DNA of 64,000 nt from Vicingaceae bacterium (GTDB lineage: Bacteria > Bacteroidota > Bacteroidia > Flavobacteriales_E > Vicingaceae): assembly GCA_019429185.1 (NCBI GenBank), contig JAHYJH010000003.1, positions 1 to 64,000 of the forward strand, given 5' to 3'. The notes below the pieces were generated by a model. The model had not been told where the DNA came from and made no database searches. It saw nothing but the letters and a program-made list of their open reading frames with translations. This document shows, piece after piece, positions 1 to 8,651 of this stretch (the stretch's first letter is position 1; each line of letters starts with the position of its first letter). The position numbers and the translations under genes were made by a program.

Positions 1-224
1 CCGCTAAATTACTTGTCTAAAGACAATAAAAAAACAAAAAAATGCCACTGATTACACACCACGAAGTAGCATCAACACATCTTGAAAAAATAGATAAACT
101 GTTGATAAATTTTCGCAGATTACATACGCAGATTTGATTTTTCTTTGAAAAATCTGTGAAAAAATCTGTGTGAATATACGTAATCAGTGGCAAAGAGAAA
201 AAAAATAAGCGGCTGAGTAGTAAC
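1..224 (-). mobile_element. MITE-like element, copy A (cut by window edge)
   Basis: This segment is a near-identical reverse complement of 34854-35087. Its right end carries the same terminal inverted repeat (read inward GTTACTACTCAG, then CCGCTTA). The left end is missing about ten bases because the window starts inside the element. It has subterminal inverted copies of TGCCACTGATTAC and internal hairpins, and no credible gene. The absence of a transposase and the presence of terminal repeats fit a non-autonomous element moved in trans; that is inference. Confidence 0.75.
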
Positions 225-305
225 TATTATTTAAATAAATTATTTATTTTTAACAATTAACAACTTGTAATAATATGTTTATCAAATTATTAGAAATGAT
301 AGTTT

Positions 306-827
306 TCACTCCAAAAAATCTTCAGGATTAAAAGGAATATCATCATCAGGGTCGTGGTCGTCATAATTCACTCCGGGAGGGTTAAACAAACCCCACCTGT
401 CTATAATGTAATCCCAAGGGTCAAAGGTTTTTACCCATTCGGCAAATTCAACACGAAACAACTCAATTTCTTCACGTAATAAATCTAAATAGTCGAACCC
501 TTCAATCTTAAACATTTTTAAGCCCGTGCAATTTACCTTTATTTCTCGGGCAGCCTTTCTAATAATAGCGGCATTTTCCATTTTTAAATCATACAAATCG
601 ACAGCATCTGCTCCTGCAATTTTTGCAGCAATAATATAAGCATTACCAACGATGTCATCTACATAGGTTTTAGCCATCATCAACTCTGCATCTTCAAGGT
701 TTTCATCTATGGATTCATTAATAAAACTGGAAATTTTATCCGTTAAATCAATAATCTCCACTGCTTTTTTATAGACAGGGAGTTTTTTATACTTTTCTAA
801 GTCTTCACTTTCTTCTTCTTCAAACAT
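306..827 (-). CDS. conserved hypothetical protein, helical, acidic tail
   Basis: The gene encodes 173 residues. The first ~20 are acidic, residues ~20-135 look like amphipathic helices (motif KLPVYKKAVEI near the start, MAKTYVDDIVGNA in the middle), and the last ~35 are aromatic then very acidic (DDHDPDDDIPFN). The layout recalls four-helix-bundle proteins of the S23/Avd type, but the tail is different, so I treat that as a fold guess only. There is no signal peptide or membrane segment, so it should be cytosolic. I recall close look-alikes across Bacteroidota, which suggests a conserved rather than spurious gene. Function is unknown. Confidence 0.7.
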   Translation of the reverse strand: MFEEEESEDLEKYKKLPVYKKAVEIIDLTDKISSFINESIDENLEDAELMMAKTYVDDIVGNAYIIAAKIAGADAVDLYDLKMENAAIIRKAAREIKVNCTGLKMFKIEGFDYLDLLREEIELFRVEFAEWVKTFDPWDYIIDRWGLFNPPGVNYDDHDPDDDIPFNPEDFLE

Positions 828-874
828 AAGTTTAGTTTTATTAATTCAATTTATTCTACCTACTTCCTAAAGAA

Positions 875-1036
875 CTACGAAAATAAAACAAAAGCAAGAA
901 ACAGTAAAATCAAAATAACTAAAATCAGAATAAATGAAAAACAACCACCGTTATTGTTATTCCCCCAATAACCTCCTTTATGATTTTTAGGAGAACTAAA
1001 TACTGGAGTTATATCTCTTTGATAATGTTGTTCCAT
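875..1036 (-). CDS. small single-pass membrane protein, 53 aa
   Basis: A clean short frame starts with ATG at 1036 and ends with TAG at 875. The N-terminal 32 residues are polar and rich in Gly and Asn (GGYWGNNNNGGC). Residues ~33-52 form one hydrophobic helix of Ile, Leu, Val and Phe. It lies between two minus-strand genes with gaps of 47 and 20 bases, so it may be cotranscribed. No homologue is recognised. The strong contrast between the polar head and the pure hydrophobic segment is unlikely in random intergenic DNA, but coding status is unproven. Confidence 0.5.
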   Translation of the reverse strand: MEQHYQRDITPVFSSPKNHKGGYWGNNNNGGCFSFILILVILILLFLAFVLFS

Positions 1037-1056
1037 AAAATTTATCAAATCAGTAA

Positions 1057-2028
1057 TTAGCTTAACATTAAATTTACTATCAATTTAATCATCACTTCTT
1101 TTTCTTCAGTATTACTTTCTGCAATCATAATAGTTATAGCAACTAAAGCATTATCAGCAATAATTTTACTGCCATCTGGATTATATAATTTCCTGTTTTT
1201 ATCTAAGAAAAATACAAATAACCCTGCTGCAATCCTTTTATTTCCATCCGAAAAAGAATGGTTTTTAACTACAAAATAAAGTAAGTTGGCTGCTTTTTCC
1301 TCTATGCTTGGATATAAATCAATACCATCAAAAGTTTGGTAGATGGTTTCTAACGAACTTTTAAATGAAGCATCTTTTTCATTTCCAAACAATGCTCCTC
1401 CATTGTGACTATCTCTCCATAACTTTATTTGTTTAATAGCTTCTTCGTAAGTTAACTTATTTATATCCTTATCTACCTTTTTTTGTATAGAAAGTTTTTG
1501 GTGATCGTACTGGTCTAATAAACTTAGTGCATGTGAATACTCTGTAATTACTTTAAGCAGACTTGTTGCCTCATCAGAATTTAATTGTTTTTGATTAACA
1601 ACATTTTCTAACAATTTAATGCTTTGTTGTAATGCTGAAAATTGCTGTTGAGTCTCCTTTAACTTTTTTTCATTTAAAGCGTAGCCTTTAACTAAGAAAT
1701 CTTTTAATACTTTATTTGCCCAAATACGAAATTGTGTTCCTCTTTTCGATTTTACACGATACCCAACGGAGATAATAACATCAAGATTGTAAGAAGCAAC
1801 AGGCTTATCCGAATTAGCAATATGCAAAAAATGCATATTACTATCTTTATCCAATTCTTTTTCTTTAAAAATATTATTAAGATGTCTTGAAATTACAGAT
1901 TGATCTCTTTCAAATAAATCAACCAATTGTGCCTGTGTCAACCATACAGTTTCATCTTGAAGCTGAACATCTATTTGCATTTGTCCATCTTCCGATTTAT
2001 ATATTACTATTTGGTTTTTGTCCAACAT
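1057..2028 (-). CDS. RhuM family protein with C-terminal Fic/Doc domain
   Basis: The protein has 323 residues. Residues ~1-115 are a RhuM domain (typical WLTQAQLVDLFERDQSVISRH and a following TQFRIWANKVLKDFLVKGY). A helical linker follows, and residues ~190-323 are a Fic/Doc fold with the motif HSFSDGNKR at 257-265. This is the Doc-type version (HxFxDxNKR), whose relatives phosphorylate or AMPylate target proteins. RhuM proteins are found in pathogenicity islands and mobile DNA. No Phd-like or other antitoxin gene lies next to it; the 53-aa membrane protein downstream is not an obvious partner. Substrate and biological role are unknown. Confidence 0.85.
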   Translation of the reverse strand: MLDKNQIVIYKSEDGQMQIDVQLQDETVWLTQAQLVDLFERDQSVISRHLNNIFKEKELDKDSNMHFLHIANSDKPVASYNLDVIISVGYRVKSKRGTQFRIWANKVLKDFLVKGYALNEKKLKETQQQFSALQQSIKLLENVVNQKQLNSDEATSLLKVITEYSHALSLLDQYDHQKLSIQKKVDKDINKLTYEEAIKQIKLWRDSHNGGALFGNEKDASFKSSLETIYQTFDGIDLYPSIEEKAANLLYFVVKNHSFSDGNKRIAAGLFVFFLDKNRKLYNPDGSKIIADNALVAITIMIAESNTEEKEVMIKLIVNLMLS

Positions 2029-2133
2029 TTCTATATATTCACTAATTCAATTATTGAAATGGAAAAATACAGCTAAATTTTTAAATTAGCTCGAGTTTTA
2101 AGCTGTTTTTGAGGTTTACAAGTAAACTCCCAA

Positions 2134-3870
2134 TCAAATCCTCGACTGATATGTAAACAATTCAAAATAACGTCCTTGCTTAGCAATCAATTCATCATGG
2201 TTGCCTTTTTCTTTTATTTCGCCATTTTCAATTACTAAAATTTGGTCGGCTTTACGGATGGTACTCAATCGGTGAGCAATTACAAAAGTAGTTCTGCCTT
2301 GCATTAAGTTGCCTAAACTTGCTTGTATCAACGCTTCGCTTTCGGTATCTAAATTAGAGGTGGCTTCATCTAAAATTAATATTTTAGGGTCTGCCAATAC
2401 CGCTCTGGCAATGGCTATCCGTTGTCGTTGTCCTCCCGAAAGTTTTATGCCTCTCTCACCTATTACGGTTTCTAAGCCTTTTTCAAATCGGTCGGTAAAT
2501 TCATTTACATAAGCTGTTTTTACTGCTGCTTGTATGGCTTCTTCGCTAGCAGTTGGTCGAGGAAAGGTAATGTTTTCCCTAATCGTACCTTCAAACAAAA
2601 AATCATCTTGCAGCACTACTCCCAAATGTTTTCTGTAACTGTTTAAGGTAACTTTTGATAAGTCTTTGCCATCTATGGTTATTTTACCCGAATGAGGTGT
2701 TAAAAAGGAAGAAACCAAACTGGCAATGGTACTTTTTCCTGAACCGGAAGAACCTACCAATGCCGTTACTGAACCTTTGGGTGCATGAATATTAATGTTA
2801 TGAATTACTTCTTTGTTTTCTTCATAGGCAAAAGATACGTTTTCAAAAGCAATATCTCCGTTTACTGCTTCGAGCTCTATTACTCGCTCTTCCTTATCGT
2901 GTTCTGATTCCATATTCATAATTTCTTCTGTTCGGTCTAGTCCGGCAAAACCTTCTGTTAGCTGACTACCAATGTTGCTCATCTGCACTATGGGAGCTAT
3001 CATAAAACCTAAATAAAGCGTAAATGCTAAGAAATCTCCAAAGGTTAGTTCATTATTCATAATCATATAACCTCCAATACCCATAATACCTGTGGAGGCA
3101 AGTCCTAATAAAAAAGTAGCCGAACTGGTAATTAAAGCTGTAGATGTAAGACTTTTTTTGACGTTTAAGAACAACTTTTCTACCCCTGTTTCAAAACTTT
3201 TAATTTCTTGTTGCTCAGCATTAAATCCTTTCACCACCCTCACCCCATTTAAGGTTTCTGTTAAACGACCTGTTACTTCTGCATTTATTTTTCCTCGTTC
3301 TCTAAAAATAGGTCGAATAAATCCAAAGGCTTTCATGGCTACAAATCCGAATATAGCAACTGGAACAAGCACGTAAGCAGTCATCATCGGACTAATTTTT
3401 ATCAATAACACCAAAGAAATAACCGCAGTTAACGTCCCTCCTACCAATTGAACCAAGCCTGTTCCTACTATGTTTCTTACACCTTCTACATCTGTCATAA
3501 TTCTGGAAACCAACTCCCCCGATTTGCTGTTATCGAAAAAACTAACTGGCAGACTCAATATTTTTTGTTGCACTTTCACTCGCAGTTGAGCAATTAAATG
3601 TTGTGCTTCCACACTCAATAGTTTGGTTAGTAAAAAAGAAGTAATGGCTTGAACCAAAATTGCTCCGGCAACAACAAGAATGATGGTGTATAGTTTGTCA
3701 AAATCGTTGTTAACAATAACATCATCAACCAGGTATTTGGAAACTCCTGGTAGTACTAAACTTGCTAAACGGCTAATTACAATAAGAATTAAGCCTACAA
3801 AAAGCAACTTCTTTCTGGGCCAAATAATGGTTTTAAATACACTACCTATAGATACTTTTGTTTTACTCAT
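2134..3870 (-). CDS. ABC transporter, fused permease-ATPase (MsbA/MDR-like)
   Basis: A 578-residue half-transporter that should work as a homodimer in the inner membrane. Residues ~20-300 hold the six-helix exporter domain. The ATPase domain has Walker A GSSGSGKST at 373-381, signature LSGGQ at 477-481, Walker B ILILDE ending near 502 and the H-loop histidine at 533. Length and motif order match lipid A flippases (MsbA) and drug exporters of the same family, and the sequence alone does not separate them. It is a single-gene unit; a hairpin at 3934-3966 separates it from the sugar-nucleotide operon upstream. Confidence 0.9.
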   Translation of the reverse strand: MSKTKVSIGSVFKTIIWPRKKLLFVGLILIVISRLASLVLPGVSKYLVDDVIVNNDFDKLYTIILVVAGAILVQAITSFLLTKLLSVEAQHLIAQLRVKVQQKILSLPVSFFDNSKSGELVSRIMTDVEGVRNIVGTGLVQLVGGTLTAVISLVLLIKISPMMTAYVLVPVAIFGFVAMKAFGFIRPIFRERGKINAEVTGRLTETLNGVRVVKGFNAEQQEIKSFETGVEKLFLNVKKSLTSTALITSSATFLLGLASTGIMGIGGYMIMNNELTFGDFLAFTLYLGFMIAPIVQMSNIGSQLTEGFAGLDRTEEIMNMESEHDKEERVIELEAVNGDIAFENVSFAYEENKEVIHNINIHAPKGSVTALVGSSGSGKSTIASLVSSFLTPHSGKITIDGKDLSKVTLNSYRKHLGVVLQDDFLFEGTIRENITFPRPTASEEAIQAAVKTAYVNEFTDRFEKGLETVIGERGIKLSGGQRQRIAIARAVLADPKILILDEATSNLDTESEALIQASLGNLMQGRTTFVIAHRLSTIRKADQILVIENGEIKEKGNHDELIAKQGRYFELFTYQSRI

Positions 3871-3933
3871 GTGGTGGTAAATTCAAGTCGTAAAATTAAT
3901 GGAATTGAAAACCAATCAATCAAAATTGATTTA

Positions 3934-3966
3934 ATATTCTTACTTGGCAGATTCAAGTAAGAATAT
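3934..3966 (-). terminator. hairpin after ugd, possible terminator
   Basis: A 13-bp perfect stem (ATATTCTTACTTG and its complement) closes a 7-base loop about 110 bases past the ugd stop codon. The T-run that follows on the minus strand is poor, so intrinsic termination is only possible. It may instead be an operator or mRNA-stabilising structure for either neighbour. Confidence 0.35.
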
Positions 3967-4079
3967 GATAATTTCGATTGACTGGAGGGTTTAAACTGCT
4001 TAACAAAAAAAGATTCCCGACAATTTTTTGCGTACCTCAAAAATTTCAGGAATAACGTGAAGTGATGGGGAAGGTAAGT

Positions 4080-5390
4080 TTAGTTAACTATCTCTCTTCC
4101 AATACTGCTGTAATAAAAATCTAACTCTTTCATTTCATTGATATCAAATAAGTTTCTTCCATCAAAAATTACTTTTTTATTCATTTTTTCGGCCAATAAT
4201 TTAAAGTCAGGATTTCTAAACACTTGCCATTCGGTTGCAATAACTAATGCGTCAGCACCAATAATTGCCTCATCTCTACTTGATGAAAAAGTAACTTTAT
4301 TACCGTATTTTTCTTTTACATTTTCCATTGCTTCTGGGTCGTAAGCGGTAATTTCCGCACCCAATTTCAATAATTCATCTATGATATATAATGCTGGAGC
4401 TTCTCTAATATCATCAGTATCAGGTTTGAATGCCAGCCCCCAAAGTGCTATTTTTTTTCCTTTCAAAGTATTGTTGAAATATTTTTTAATTTTAGGAATA
4501 ATAATCGTTTTTTGGTCTTCATTTACTTGCATAACCGATTCTAAGATGCTAAAATGATATCCAAATTCATCACCTGATTTTGCTAATGCTTGCACATCTT
4601 TAGGAAAACAACTTCCTCCGTATCCAATTCCTGGAAATAAAAATCGTTTTCCAATTCTGCTATCAGAACCAATTCCTATTCTAACCATATCCACATCTGC
4701 CCCAACTTTTTCGCAAAAGTTGGCAATTTCATTCATAAATGTAATTTTTGTAGCTAAAAATGAATTGGCAGCATATTTAGTTAACTCAGCCGATTTTTCA
4801 TCCATAAAAATAATTGGATTTCCTTGGCGAACATAAGGCTTGTATAAATGTTCCATTACTTTTCTTGCTCTTGCCGATGATGTTCCAATAACCACTCTAT
4901 CGGGTTTTAAAAAATCATCAACCGCATACCCTTCTCTTAGAAACTCTGGATTTGAAACAACATCAAATTCAACCGTTGCATTTTTAGCAATTGCTGCTAT
5001 CACTTTTTCTGCTGTTCCAACAGGCACAGTGCTTTTATCAACGATAACTTTGTAATTTTTAATGATTTTTCCTAAGGTTTCGGCAACACCTAAAATGTAG
5101 GACAAATCAGCTGACCCATCTTCTCCAGGAGGAGTTGGTAGTGCTAAAAATATTATTTCAGCATCTGCAACAGCTTCATTTATATCTGTTGTGAAGTGTA
5201 ATCTTTTTTGTTTAATATTTCGTTCAAAAAGCACATCTAAATGGGGTTCATAAATAGGTACTTCACCATTTTTCATTTTTTCTATCTTTTTCACATCTAT
5301 GTCAACACAAATTACGTCATTCCCTGTTTCGGCAAAGCAAGTTCCTGTTACTAATCCTACATATCCTGTTCCTATTACTGCTATTTTCAT
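4080..5390 (-). CDS. ugd: UDP-glucose 6-dehydrogenase
   Basis: The 436-residue enzyme oxidises UDP-glucose to UDP-glucuronate with two NAD+, feeding polysaccharide or LPS synthesis in the cytosol. It shows the N-terminal Rossmann motif GTGYVGLVTG at 7-16, the central dimerisation helices, and the catalytic segment GYGGSCFPKD with nucleophilic Cys261. Lys205 in the KYAANSFLATK segment matches the conserved active-site lysine. Length is normal for the family. It lies 12 bases after the DegT aminotransferase stop codon, so the two form one operon. The related UDP-N-acetyl-hexosamine dehydrogenases share these motifs; the TuaD/Ugd-like sequence makes UDP-glucose the likelier substrate. Confidence 0.88.
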   Translation of the reverse strand: MKIAVIGTGYVGLVTGTCFAETGNDVICVDIDVKKIEKMKNGEVPIYEPHLDVLFERNIKQKRLHFTTDINEAVADAEIIFLALPTPPGEDGSADLSYILGVAETLGKIIKNYKVIVDKSTVPVGTAEKVIAAIAKNATVEFDVVSNPEFLREGYAVDDFLKPDRVVIGTSSARARKVMEHLYKPYVRQGNPIIFMDEKSAELTKYAANSFLATKITFMNEIANFCEKVGADVDMVRIGIGSDSRIGKRFLFPGIGYGGSCFPKDVQALAKSGDEFGYHFSILESVMQVNEDQKTIIIPKIKKYFNNTLKGKKIALWGLAFKPDTDDIREAPALYIIDELLKLGAEITAYDPEAMENVKEKYGNKVTFSSSRDEAIIGADALVIATEWQVFRNPDFKLLAEKMNKKVIFDGRNLFDINEMKELDFYYSSIGREIVN

Positions 5391-5402
5391 GTTATTCTTA
5401 AA

Positions 5403-6527
5403 TTAATTTATTATTTTTAATACTGCTTCTGCAATATATTTCAACTGTTCTTCTGTCAATTCTGTATGCATTGGTAAGGAAAATACGGATTTACAAAGGG
5501 CATTGGTTGTTTCAAAATCTTCTTCTTTCATTTCTATTGTTCTATAGGCTTCTTGTGTGTGCAAAGGAACTGGATAATAAATCATGCAAGGAACTCCTTT
5601 TTCTTGTAGTTTTTGTTGGATTTCAAAATTGTTAATTCCACAACCAACAAGGGTGTATTGATGAAAAACATGAGATGACTTTTTGTCTCTAAAAGGTGTT
5701 TTTAGTTTTGGATGATTGGCAAAAGCAATATCATAATAACTGGCTGCTTTGTTTCTTGCTGCTGCGTAGGTATCCAACAATGGTAATTTAACCCGCAGAA
5801 TTGCTGCTTGAATTGAATCTAACCTAGAATTTACACCTATTCTATCATAATAATAGCGTACTTTCATTCCATGATTTACTATGGAACGACAAATTGCTGC
5901 AAGGTCATTATCATTGGTAAACAATGCTCCTCCATCGCCATAACAGCCTAAATTTTTTGATGGAAAAAAAGAAGTTGTTCCAATGTTACCAATAGTTCCT
6001 GCTTTTTTTGTTTTTCCATTATTAAAGGTGTAAGTTGCTCCTATTGCCTGTGCGGTATCTTCAATTACGAAAATATTGTTTTCTTGAGCAATTATCATAA
6101 TCTCTTCCATATTGGCACATTGCCCAAATAAGTGAACAGGAATAATCACTTTAGTTTTTGGAGTAATTGCCTTTTTTAATTTTTCTGTATCTATACAAAA
6201 CGTGTTTGGATTAACATCAACCAAGACCACTTTTAATTGCAAAAGCCCAACAACCTCAACGGTTGCAGCAAAAGTAAAATCGGAAGTGATAACCTCATCG
6301 CCTGGTTTTAAGCCTAACGCCATCAGTGCAATTTGAAGTGCATCTGTACCATTTGCACAAGGAATTACGTGTTTCACACCTAAATAATCAGCTAATTCTT
6401 CTTGAAACAGTTTAACTTCCTCTCCATTAATAAAATTTGTAGAATCAATAACACGTTGAATAGCGTTATCTATTTCTGATTTCATAGGAAGGTACTGATT
6501 TTTTAAATCAACCATTTCAATTTTCAT
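5403..6527 (-). CDS. DegT/DnrJ/EryC1/StrS sugar aminotransferase (WbpE-like)
   Basis: A PLP enzyme of 374 residues. Lys191 in TSFFPSKNLGCYGDGG is the Schiff-base lysine, and the ANGTDAL and EDTAQAIGA segments are the usual cofactor-binding motifs. The FFPSKNLGCYGDGG form is characteristic of enzymes such as WbpE that transaminate UDP-3-keto sugars for O-antigen or capsule. It is first in an operon with ugd, so a glucuronate-derived amino sugar is plausible. The exact substrate cannot be read from sequence. The ATG at 6527 follows a well-placed promoter at 6554-6584. Confidence 0.88.
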   Translation of the reverse strand: MKIEMVDLKNQYLPMKSEIDNAIQRVIDSTNFINGEEVKLFQEELADYLGVKHVIPCANGTDALQIALMALGLKPGDEVITSDFTFAATVEVVGLLQLKVVLVDVNPNTFCIDTEKLKKAITPKTKVIIPVHLFGQCANMEEIMIIAQENNIFVIEDTAQAIGATYTFNNGKTKKAGTIGNIGTTSFFPSKNLGCYGDGGALFTNDNDLAAICRSIVNHGMKVRYYYDRIGVNSRLDSIQAAILRVKLPLLDTYAAARNKAASYYDIAFANHPKLKTPFRDKKSSHVFHQYTLVGCGINNFEIQQKLQEKGVPCMIYYPVPLHTQEAYRTIEMKEEDFETTNALCKSVFSLPMHTELTEEQLKYIAEAVLKIIN

Positions 6528-6553
6528 CGCTGCTTTCTTTTTTTATTGGGGAA

Positions 6554-6584
6554 CAAAAATAATTAAAAATATACCGAAACCAAA
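6554..6584 (-). promoter_or_regulatory. Bacteroidota-type promoter of the DegT-ugd operon
   Basis: On the minus strand TTTG is followed after 19 bases by TATTTTTG, matching the TTTG / TAnnTTTG consensus of the Bacteroidota primary sigma factor. It sits about 27 bases upstream of the aminotransferase ATG. Confidence 0.6.
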
Positions 6585-6734
6585 TAGCTTTTCGGAAAAT
6601 AAATGTGATTTAGTTACCAATTTATAATTTCTAATTTTTTCGAGTATCCTCATAACAGAAAGAAGTTATAAATTTCTGTTGTTATGGGTTATGGGTTATG
6701 GATTTCGAGTCTCGAAGGTTAAACTTTCGATAGT

Positions 6735-6819
6735 CCCGATTCCGATAGCTATCGGAACTATCGGGATGACTGATTTGAAAGTCGAGAATAGCGAAGATAT
6801 CGGACATTTTGGACAACTC
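6735..6819 (-). repeat. half-copy of the dispersed hairpin repeat plus CCGATAGCTATCGG hairpin
   Basis: Bases 6766-6819 match, with only a few differences, the right half of the element at 30459-30600 (shared ATGACTGATTTGAAAGTCGA and GAAGATATCGGACATT). The other arm is absent. In its place at 6735-6765 stands a different hairpin built on the perfect palindrome CCGATAGCTATCGG with outer CCCGAT/ATCGGG. The rest of 6585-6735 shows no gene or clear signal. Confidence 0.7.
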
Positions 6820-6882
6820 AAATTATTTTTTCTCACAAAAAGCTATTAATTTTGAGTGTATCAATCGTTAATATTATACTAT

Positions 6883-7131
6883 ATGGACATTTCTATTGCA
6901 TATCCTCAATTTAGAAAATATAAAAACAATAAATCATTTTTTAAATTATATTCAAATAGCGAATTTGAGGAAATTCAAGTTTTAGGTAACACTTATTCTC
7001 TCTATCATTTTAAAGCAAAAATTCTTCCTGATAGAAACCTCATTTATGACCTTACTTTTGATTATCACAACTATTGCGATGTGATTTCAGAAGATGAATA
7101 TGAAGAAATTAAGCAAAAAGTCATCTTTTAA
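6883..7131 (+). CDS. hypothetical protein, 82 aa
   Basis: A short acidic-to-neutral protein beginning MDISIAYPQFRKYKNN and ending EEIKQKVIF. I chose ATG 6883 rather than the in-frame GTG 27 bases upstream, because the extra residues look untranslated. It has no signal peptide, membrane helix or recognised motif. The rich aromatic content (FKLYSNSEF, YDLTFDYHNY) and even composition suggest a folded cytosolic protein. It lies 50 bases ahead of hutI with a possible promoter between, so it need not share its transcript. Function unknown. Confidence 0.6.
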   Translation: MDISIAYPQFRKYKNNKSFFKLYSNSEFEEIQVLGNTYSLYHFKAKILPDRNLIYDLTFDYHNYCDVISEDEYEEIKQKVIF

Positions 7132-7138
7132 CTTTTAT

Positions 7139-7146
7139 TAATTTTG
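7139..7146 (+). promoter_or_regulatory. possible -7 box for hutI
   Basis: TAATTTTG matches the TAnnTTTG box and lies 35 bases before the hutI ATG. No good TTTG is seen at -33, so this is a weak call. Confidence 0.35.
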
Positions 7147-7181
7147 CAACAATTAAATTCTTATTCTATCAATATAACAAA

Positions 7182-8429
7182 ATGAAAAAAATCTTAATCA
7201 AAAACATCAAAGAACTTGTTCAAGTTGAAAATACGCCTAAAGAAAAGATTGTTGGAAAGAAAATGGCATCACTTAACACCCTAAAAAACGCTTGGCTAAG
7301 TATTGAAAATGGAATAATTACCGATTTTGGTGAAATGATTCATTGGAATGGAATTTCTGATTGGTCAAATTTAGAAGTTATTGATGCTTCCGAAAAAATG
7401 GTATTTCCTTCTTTTTGTGATTCACACACACACTTAGTTTTTGCTGCATCTCGCGAAGAAGAATTTGTTGATAGAATAAAAGGATTGTCTTATGAAGAAA
7501 TTGCTGCTAAAGGTGGTGGCATACTTAATTCTGCTAAAAAACTTCAAGCAACATCTGAATACGATTTGTTTGAAACAGCACTAAATCGTTTATGTGAAAT
7601 ACAAAAAACAGGCACAGGAGCTGTTGAAATTAAAAGCGGTTATGGACTTTCTGTTGAAGCTGAAATAAAAATGCTTCGGGTAATTCAACGACTAAAAAAA
7701 GCAAGTCCACTTACTATTAAAGCCACTTTTTTGGGTGCTCATGCCTTGCCAAAGGAGTTTAAAGAAAACAGAAATGGTTATATAGATTGCATCATCAACG
7801 AAATGTTACCTATTATAAAGGAAGAAAATTTAGCCGATTACATTGATGTTTTTTGTGAAAAAAACTATTTCACTCCAGCGGAAACCGAACGAATTATTCA
7901 AGCAGGAATAAAACAAAGGTTAACTCCAAAAATTCATGTCAACCAATTTAATTCTATTGGAGGAATACAAGTAGGAATTAATAATAATGCTTTGTCTGTT
8001 GATCATTTAGAAGTAATGACACCAACAGACATTGTAGATTTAAAAAACTCAACTGTAATGCCTACCTTACTTCCTTCTTGTTCATTTTTCCTGAATATTC
8101 CTTATGCACCTGCAAGAGCATTAATTTCAAACAACTTACCTGTCTGCCTCGCAACCGATTTCAACCCAGGTTCTACCCCATCAGGAAATATGCCTTTTAT
8201 ATTGTCATTGGCTTGCATTTATTTAAAAATGACTCCCGAAGAAGCCATTCATGCAACAACCATAAATGGTGCTTATGCAATGAATCTAAGTCATGAATTA
8301 GGAAGTATTGCTATTGGCAAAAAAGCAAATCTATTTATCACCAAAAAAATTCCGTCCTACAACCATATTCCTTATGCGTTTGGTTCAAACCCTGTAGAAA
8401 CAGTTATTTTAAATGGAGTTCGTTATTAG
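7182..8429 (+). CDS. hutI: imidazolonepropionase
   Basis: The 415-residue metal-dependent amidohydrolase opens 4-imidazolone-5-propanoate to N-formimino-L-glutamate, the third step of histidine breakdown, in the cytosol. The metal site appears as DSHTH at 80-84, with further ligands in HVNQF, SVDHLE and ATDFNPG. The segment RIKGLSYEEIAAKGGGI just after the first motif is typical of HutI and separates it from other amidohydrolases. Length is normal. No other hut gene is present in the window, so the pathway genes are dispersed here. A repeat tract follows the stop codon. Confidence 0.93.
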   Translation: MKKILIKNIKELVQVENTPKEKIVGKKMASLNTLKNAWLSIENGIITDFGEMIHWNGISDWSNLEVIDASEKMVFPSFCDSHTHLVFAASREEEFVDRIKGLSYEEIAAKGGGILNSAKKLQATSEYDLFETALNRLCEIQKTGTGAVEIKSGYGLSVEAEIKMLRVIQRLKKASPLTIKATFLGAHALPKEFKENRNGYIDCIINEMLPIIKEENLADYIDVFCEKNYFTPAETERIIQAGIKQRLTPKIHVNQFNSIGGIQVGINNNALSVDHLEVMTPTDIVDLKNSTVMPTLLPSCSFFLNIPYAPARALISNNLPVCLATDFNPGSTPSGNMPFILSLACIYLKMTPEEAIHATTINGAYAMNLSHELGSIAIGKKANLFITKKIPSYNHIPYAFGSNPVETVILNGVRY

Positions 8430-8460
8430 TCATAAGGTATAAGGTATTAGTCAATCGTAA

Positions 8461-8550
8461 TTCACAATTCATAATTCATAATTCACCATTCATAATTCAC
8501 CATTCATAATTCACCATTCATAATTCACCATTCATAATTCACCATTCATA
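8461..8550. repeat. tandem 14-bp repeats (CATTCATAATTCAC)
   Basis: About five to six head-to-tail copies of a 14-bp unit, with shorter AATTCATA variants at the left edge, occupy the hutI to protease gap. Nothing else is seen in 8430-8651 apart from AT-rich leader sequence. Slippage-prone low-complexity DNA is the simplest explanation. Confidence 0.85.
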
Positions 8551-8651
8551 TAATGAACCAATAAGATTCCAATAATACCATAGATATACATTTTTTATAT
8601 TCTAATAAAATTCTAACTTTATAACCATATTAATAACTAACAAATTTTATT

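Noticed and set aside
2309-2512. Short plus-strand frames inside the ABC transporter and other large genes
   Set aside because: They are antisense shadows of strongly supported genes and share no start or codon signal.
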